Shown here piece after piece: positions 62,033 through 64,000 of a stretch of DNA of 64,000 bases. The position numbers and the translations under genes were made by a program. The DNA is from Streptomyces musisoli (GTDB lineage Bacteria; Actinomycetota; Actinomycetes; Streptomycetales; Streptomycetaceae). The notes beneath the pieces were generated by a model, which worked only from the letters and a program-made list of their open reading frames with translations, did not search any database and was not told the origin of the DNA. Position 1 is the stretch's first letter. Every line of letters begins with the position of its first letter. The stretch spans positions 186,001 through 250,000 of the forward strand of contig NZ_JAERRH010000001.1 of NCBI RefSeq assembly GCF_016741855.1. Reading direction: 5' to 3'.

Positions 62033-62109
62033 GGTGGATCGACTCCTTGGGGTACGAAGATCTGCGGGAGCGCTGGGGGTGGGGGTACGACGTGCGGGTG
62101 CGGACATGG

Positions 62110-64000
62110 TCATCCGGCCGGGGCGCTCCCCTCGGTCCGGCCGGTGCCGCGGATGCCGTCGGTTGCGGGCACGTGGGCGTGCGCCTGGGTTATGGGGGCC
62201 GAAGCCATGGATTCTGGGGCCGTGGAGTCCGGGACCGTGTGGCCCGGACCCACGTGAGCCGCGACGATGTGGTCCGAAACCGTGTGGTCCGAAACCGTGT
62301 GACCCGGGGCTGTGTGGCCCGAGACCATGTGATTGGGGGCCGTGTGGTCGGGGGCCATGTGGTCGGGGGCCATGTGGTTGGGGGCCATGGCGTGCGAGAT
62401 CGTGTGATCGGGGCCCATGGGCCGAGAGCCCGTGTCAGGGGTGCCCGAGTCCGGGCCCGGGTGGTGCGAACCGCCGTACTGGGCCCCGTCGTGAGCGGTG
62501 CCGAAGTGGTCCGTTCCGCCGTGCTCGGGGCGGGTGCGCGCCGGCTCGGTGGATTCAGGTCCGGAAGATGCCGGCCGATACGCGCCCGCCATGTGCGCGG
62601 CGTCGGTGTGGGCGGAACCCATGTGCTCGTACGACGACGCCGGGTACGTGGGCGTGCCGTGCGCGGGCGTCCCGTGCGCGGGCGTCCCGTGCGCGGGCGT
62701 CCCGTGCACGGGGATGCCATGCGCGGGCGTGCCGTACTCCGGTTCGTCGAGTTCCGAGTCCAGGTTCTGCTGGGCCTCGGCGAGTCCGATCCCGCGCTGG
62801 AAGGCGGCCATCAGGCCGGGGTCGTGGCCGGCGACGGTGTCGGCGTCCTGGCGGGGCGCCGGACCGCCGCGCAGCTGGGGCACGATGTGCTCCTGGGCGC
62901 GCCGGCGCGGGAGTACGGGCTTGTCCATGGTGCCGCGGACGGGACCTACACGCGGGGTGGGCAGAGTGCCGGCGTGCGCGTCCACCACCGCCCGGTCCTC
63001 GGTGCCGACACCGGGCACGGCCTCGGCGGGGGTGGGCCGCGACCCTTCGGCGCCGCGCACGGGAAGCGGGGGCGGGGTGCCTCCGTGCCGTCCGCGCGCA
63101 CCGTTGTCGGTCCCGCGCCGCCCGGATCCGCGCTGCGCGTGCCGCCGCCGCCCGGTGGCCGGCGCTTCTCCGGCACCGGCACCGGCCCTGGTACCGGCAC
63201 CGCCTCCCACATCGGCACCGGCACGGCCTCCGACATCGGCGCCGTCGCCGTCGCCGACACCGACACCGGCACCGGCACTGGCACCGGCACCGACGTCGGC
63301 ACTGGCGCCGGCAGCTGTCCTGGTACCGGCACCGCTTCCGGCTGTGGAGCCGGTCCCGGCCGGAGGGCTGTCCCCGGCTCCGTTCCCGAGGCCGGCGCCG
63401 CCCTGGGCGGGCGCCGCGCTCCCCGCCCGGGCCCCCGGTTCCGCCGCGGGCGCAGGCACAGGCACCCGTGTCTGCTGCCCCGCACCTGCCGCCCGTGCCT
63501 GCTGCACCGCACCGGTGTCCACCGGATGCTGCGACGGCGGCTGGGACCGGTGGTGCGGCAGCGCGGCGCCCGCCCCCGGCGCGGCCGGCACACCCGGCGC
63601 GTTGCCCAACAGCGCCTGCGGCACGACGAGTACGGCCTGCACACCACCGTAGATGTTGCTCTGAAGCCGTACGTGGATGCCGTGCCGGCGGGCGAGCTGG
63701 GAGACGACGTAGAGGCCGATGCGGCCGTCGGCCAGCAGGCTGGCGACATTGACCTGGTCGGGGTCGGCGAGCAGCGCGTTCATCCGGTTCTGTTCGCCGA
63801 CCGGCATGCCCAGCCCGCGGTCCTCGACCTCCACGGCGAGCCCCGAGGTGACGAGGTTGGCGCGCAGCAGCACCTGGGTGTGCGGAGCGGAGAACACCGT
63901 GGCGTTCTCGATGAGTTCGGCGAGCAGGTGGATGACGTCGGCGACGGCGTGGCCGCGCAGTTCGCCGTCGATGGGCGGCACCAGCTTGACCCGGGAGTAC
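62110..64000 (-). CDS. cvnA: Conservon sensor histidine kinase CvnA (5' partial)
   Basis: Only the C-terminal part lies in the window; the N-terminal membrane and HAMP-type region is beyond the right edge. The ATPase domain shows the N box DVIHLLAELIENATVFSAPHTQV, the G1 box VEVEDRGLGMP, and the G2-like region GRIGLYVVSQLARRHGIHVRLQSNIYGGVQAVLVVP. About 470 residues of low-complexity sequence follow, with tandem PAHGT repeats (62630-62740) and APDHM/VSDHT His-Met-Thr repeats (62250-62400). It overlaps the possible longer start of cvnB. Confidence 0.9.
   Translation of the reverse strand, partial: YSRVKLVPPIDGELRGHAVADVIHLLAELIENATVFSAPHTQVLLRANLVTSGLAVEVEDRGLGMPVGEQNRMNALLADPDQVNVASLLADGRIGLYVVSQLARRHGIHVRLQSNIYGGVQAVLVVPQALLGNAPGVPAAPGAGAALPHHRSQPPSQHPVDTGAVQQARAAGAGQQTRVPVPAPAAEPGARAGSAAPAQGGAGLGNGAGDSPPAGTGSTAGSGAGTRTAAGASADVGAGASAGAGVGVGDGDGADVGGRAGADVGGGAGTRAGAGAGEAPATGRRRHAQRGSGRRGTDNGARGRHGGTPPPLPVRGAEGSRPTPAEAVPGVGTEDRAVVDAHAGTLPTPRVGPVRGTMDKPVLPRRRAQEHIVPQLRGGPAPRQDADTVAGHDPGLMAAFQRGIGLAEAQQNLDSELDEPEYGTPAHGIPVHGTPAHGTPAHGTPAHGTPTYPASSYEHMGSAHTDAAHMAGAYRPASSGPESTEPARTRPEHGGTDHFGTAHDGAQYGGSHHPGPDSGTPDTGSRPMGPDHTISHAMAPNHMAPDHMAPDHTAPNHMVSGHTAPGHTVSDHTVSDHIVAAHVGPGHTVPDSTAPESMASAPITQAHAHVPATDGIRGTGRTEGSAPAG

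Overview
The window is high-GC actinobacterial chromosome, almost certainly Streptomyces or a close relative. The signs are very strong G/C third-position bias, GTG/TTG starts, many ATGA/GTGA stop-start overlaps, a conservon (cvn) operon, SpoIIE-type phosphatase and LAL/LuxR regulators, and a cluster matching the cytoplasmic contractile injection system (CIS) of Streptomyces. It was annotated by eye from the sequence and its translations; no database search was possible.

Layout. 0-5 kb: a carbohydrate ABC importer (binding lipoprotein cut by the left edge, two permeases) and a secreted GH5 glycosidase, then tRNA-Pro(GGG). 5-11 kb: a DUF309 protein, cobF and cobK facing each other, a HAD phosphatase, a secreted PA14/fibronectin-III protein and a decayed IS701-type transposase. 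11-16 kb: a TauE/SafE permease, an acyl-CoA synthetase plus thiolase, and a divergent monoacylglycerol-lipase-like hydrolase. 16-26 kb: Dps, DUF3140, a HhH DNA-repair-like protein, a SAM methyltransferase with a broken paralogue nearby, a Cof-type HAD phosphatase, a glutamine-synthetase-like ligase next to a FluG-like amidohydrolase, a Nudix-like protein, a GAF-SpoIIE phosphatase preceded by a coupled 35-codon ORF, and a MASE1 membrane protein.

26-51.6 kb is the centrepiece: a CIS locus. A large LAL regulator and a divergent orphan LuxR response regulator stand at its left end. They are followed by the tail terminator (DUF4255), AAA+ ATPase, an opposite-strand membrane protein, an opposite-strand DUF4157 (HELTH) candidate cargo, sheath, tube, a tail-chaperone-like pair, a 1486-residue disordered protein rich in VQR motifs, a second tube protein, LysM hub protein, VgrG spike, gp25, two baseplate proteins and a CisA-like zinc-ribbon/TM/discoidin membrane protein. 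It ends at a hairpin terminator and a second, identical tRNA-Pro(GGG). No capsid, terminase, integrase, PAAR tip or tail-fibre gene is seen, which fits a domesticated, fibre-less, cytoplasmic system coupled to the cell's own membrane. The least explained parts are the C-terminal domain of the DUF4157 protein (amidoligase-like motifs), the giant VQR protein, and a possible -1 frameshift joining the chaperone pair.

51.8-64 kb: a split transketolase behind a MerR/SoxR-type promoter, an MFS exporter, a YjbR-like protein, GNAT, a self-regulated XRE-cupin repressor, LysR, kbl-tdh (threonine to glycine), a GAF protein, and a cvnD-C-B-A conservon whose sensor kinase runs off the right edge.

A pattern runs across the window: several genes (acyl-CoA synthetase, SAM methyltransferase, SpoIIE phosphatase, MASE1, LAL regulator, DUF4157, giant CIS protein) are followed by tandem repeats derived from their own last codons, usually including the stop codon.
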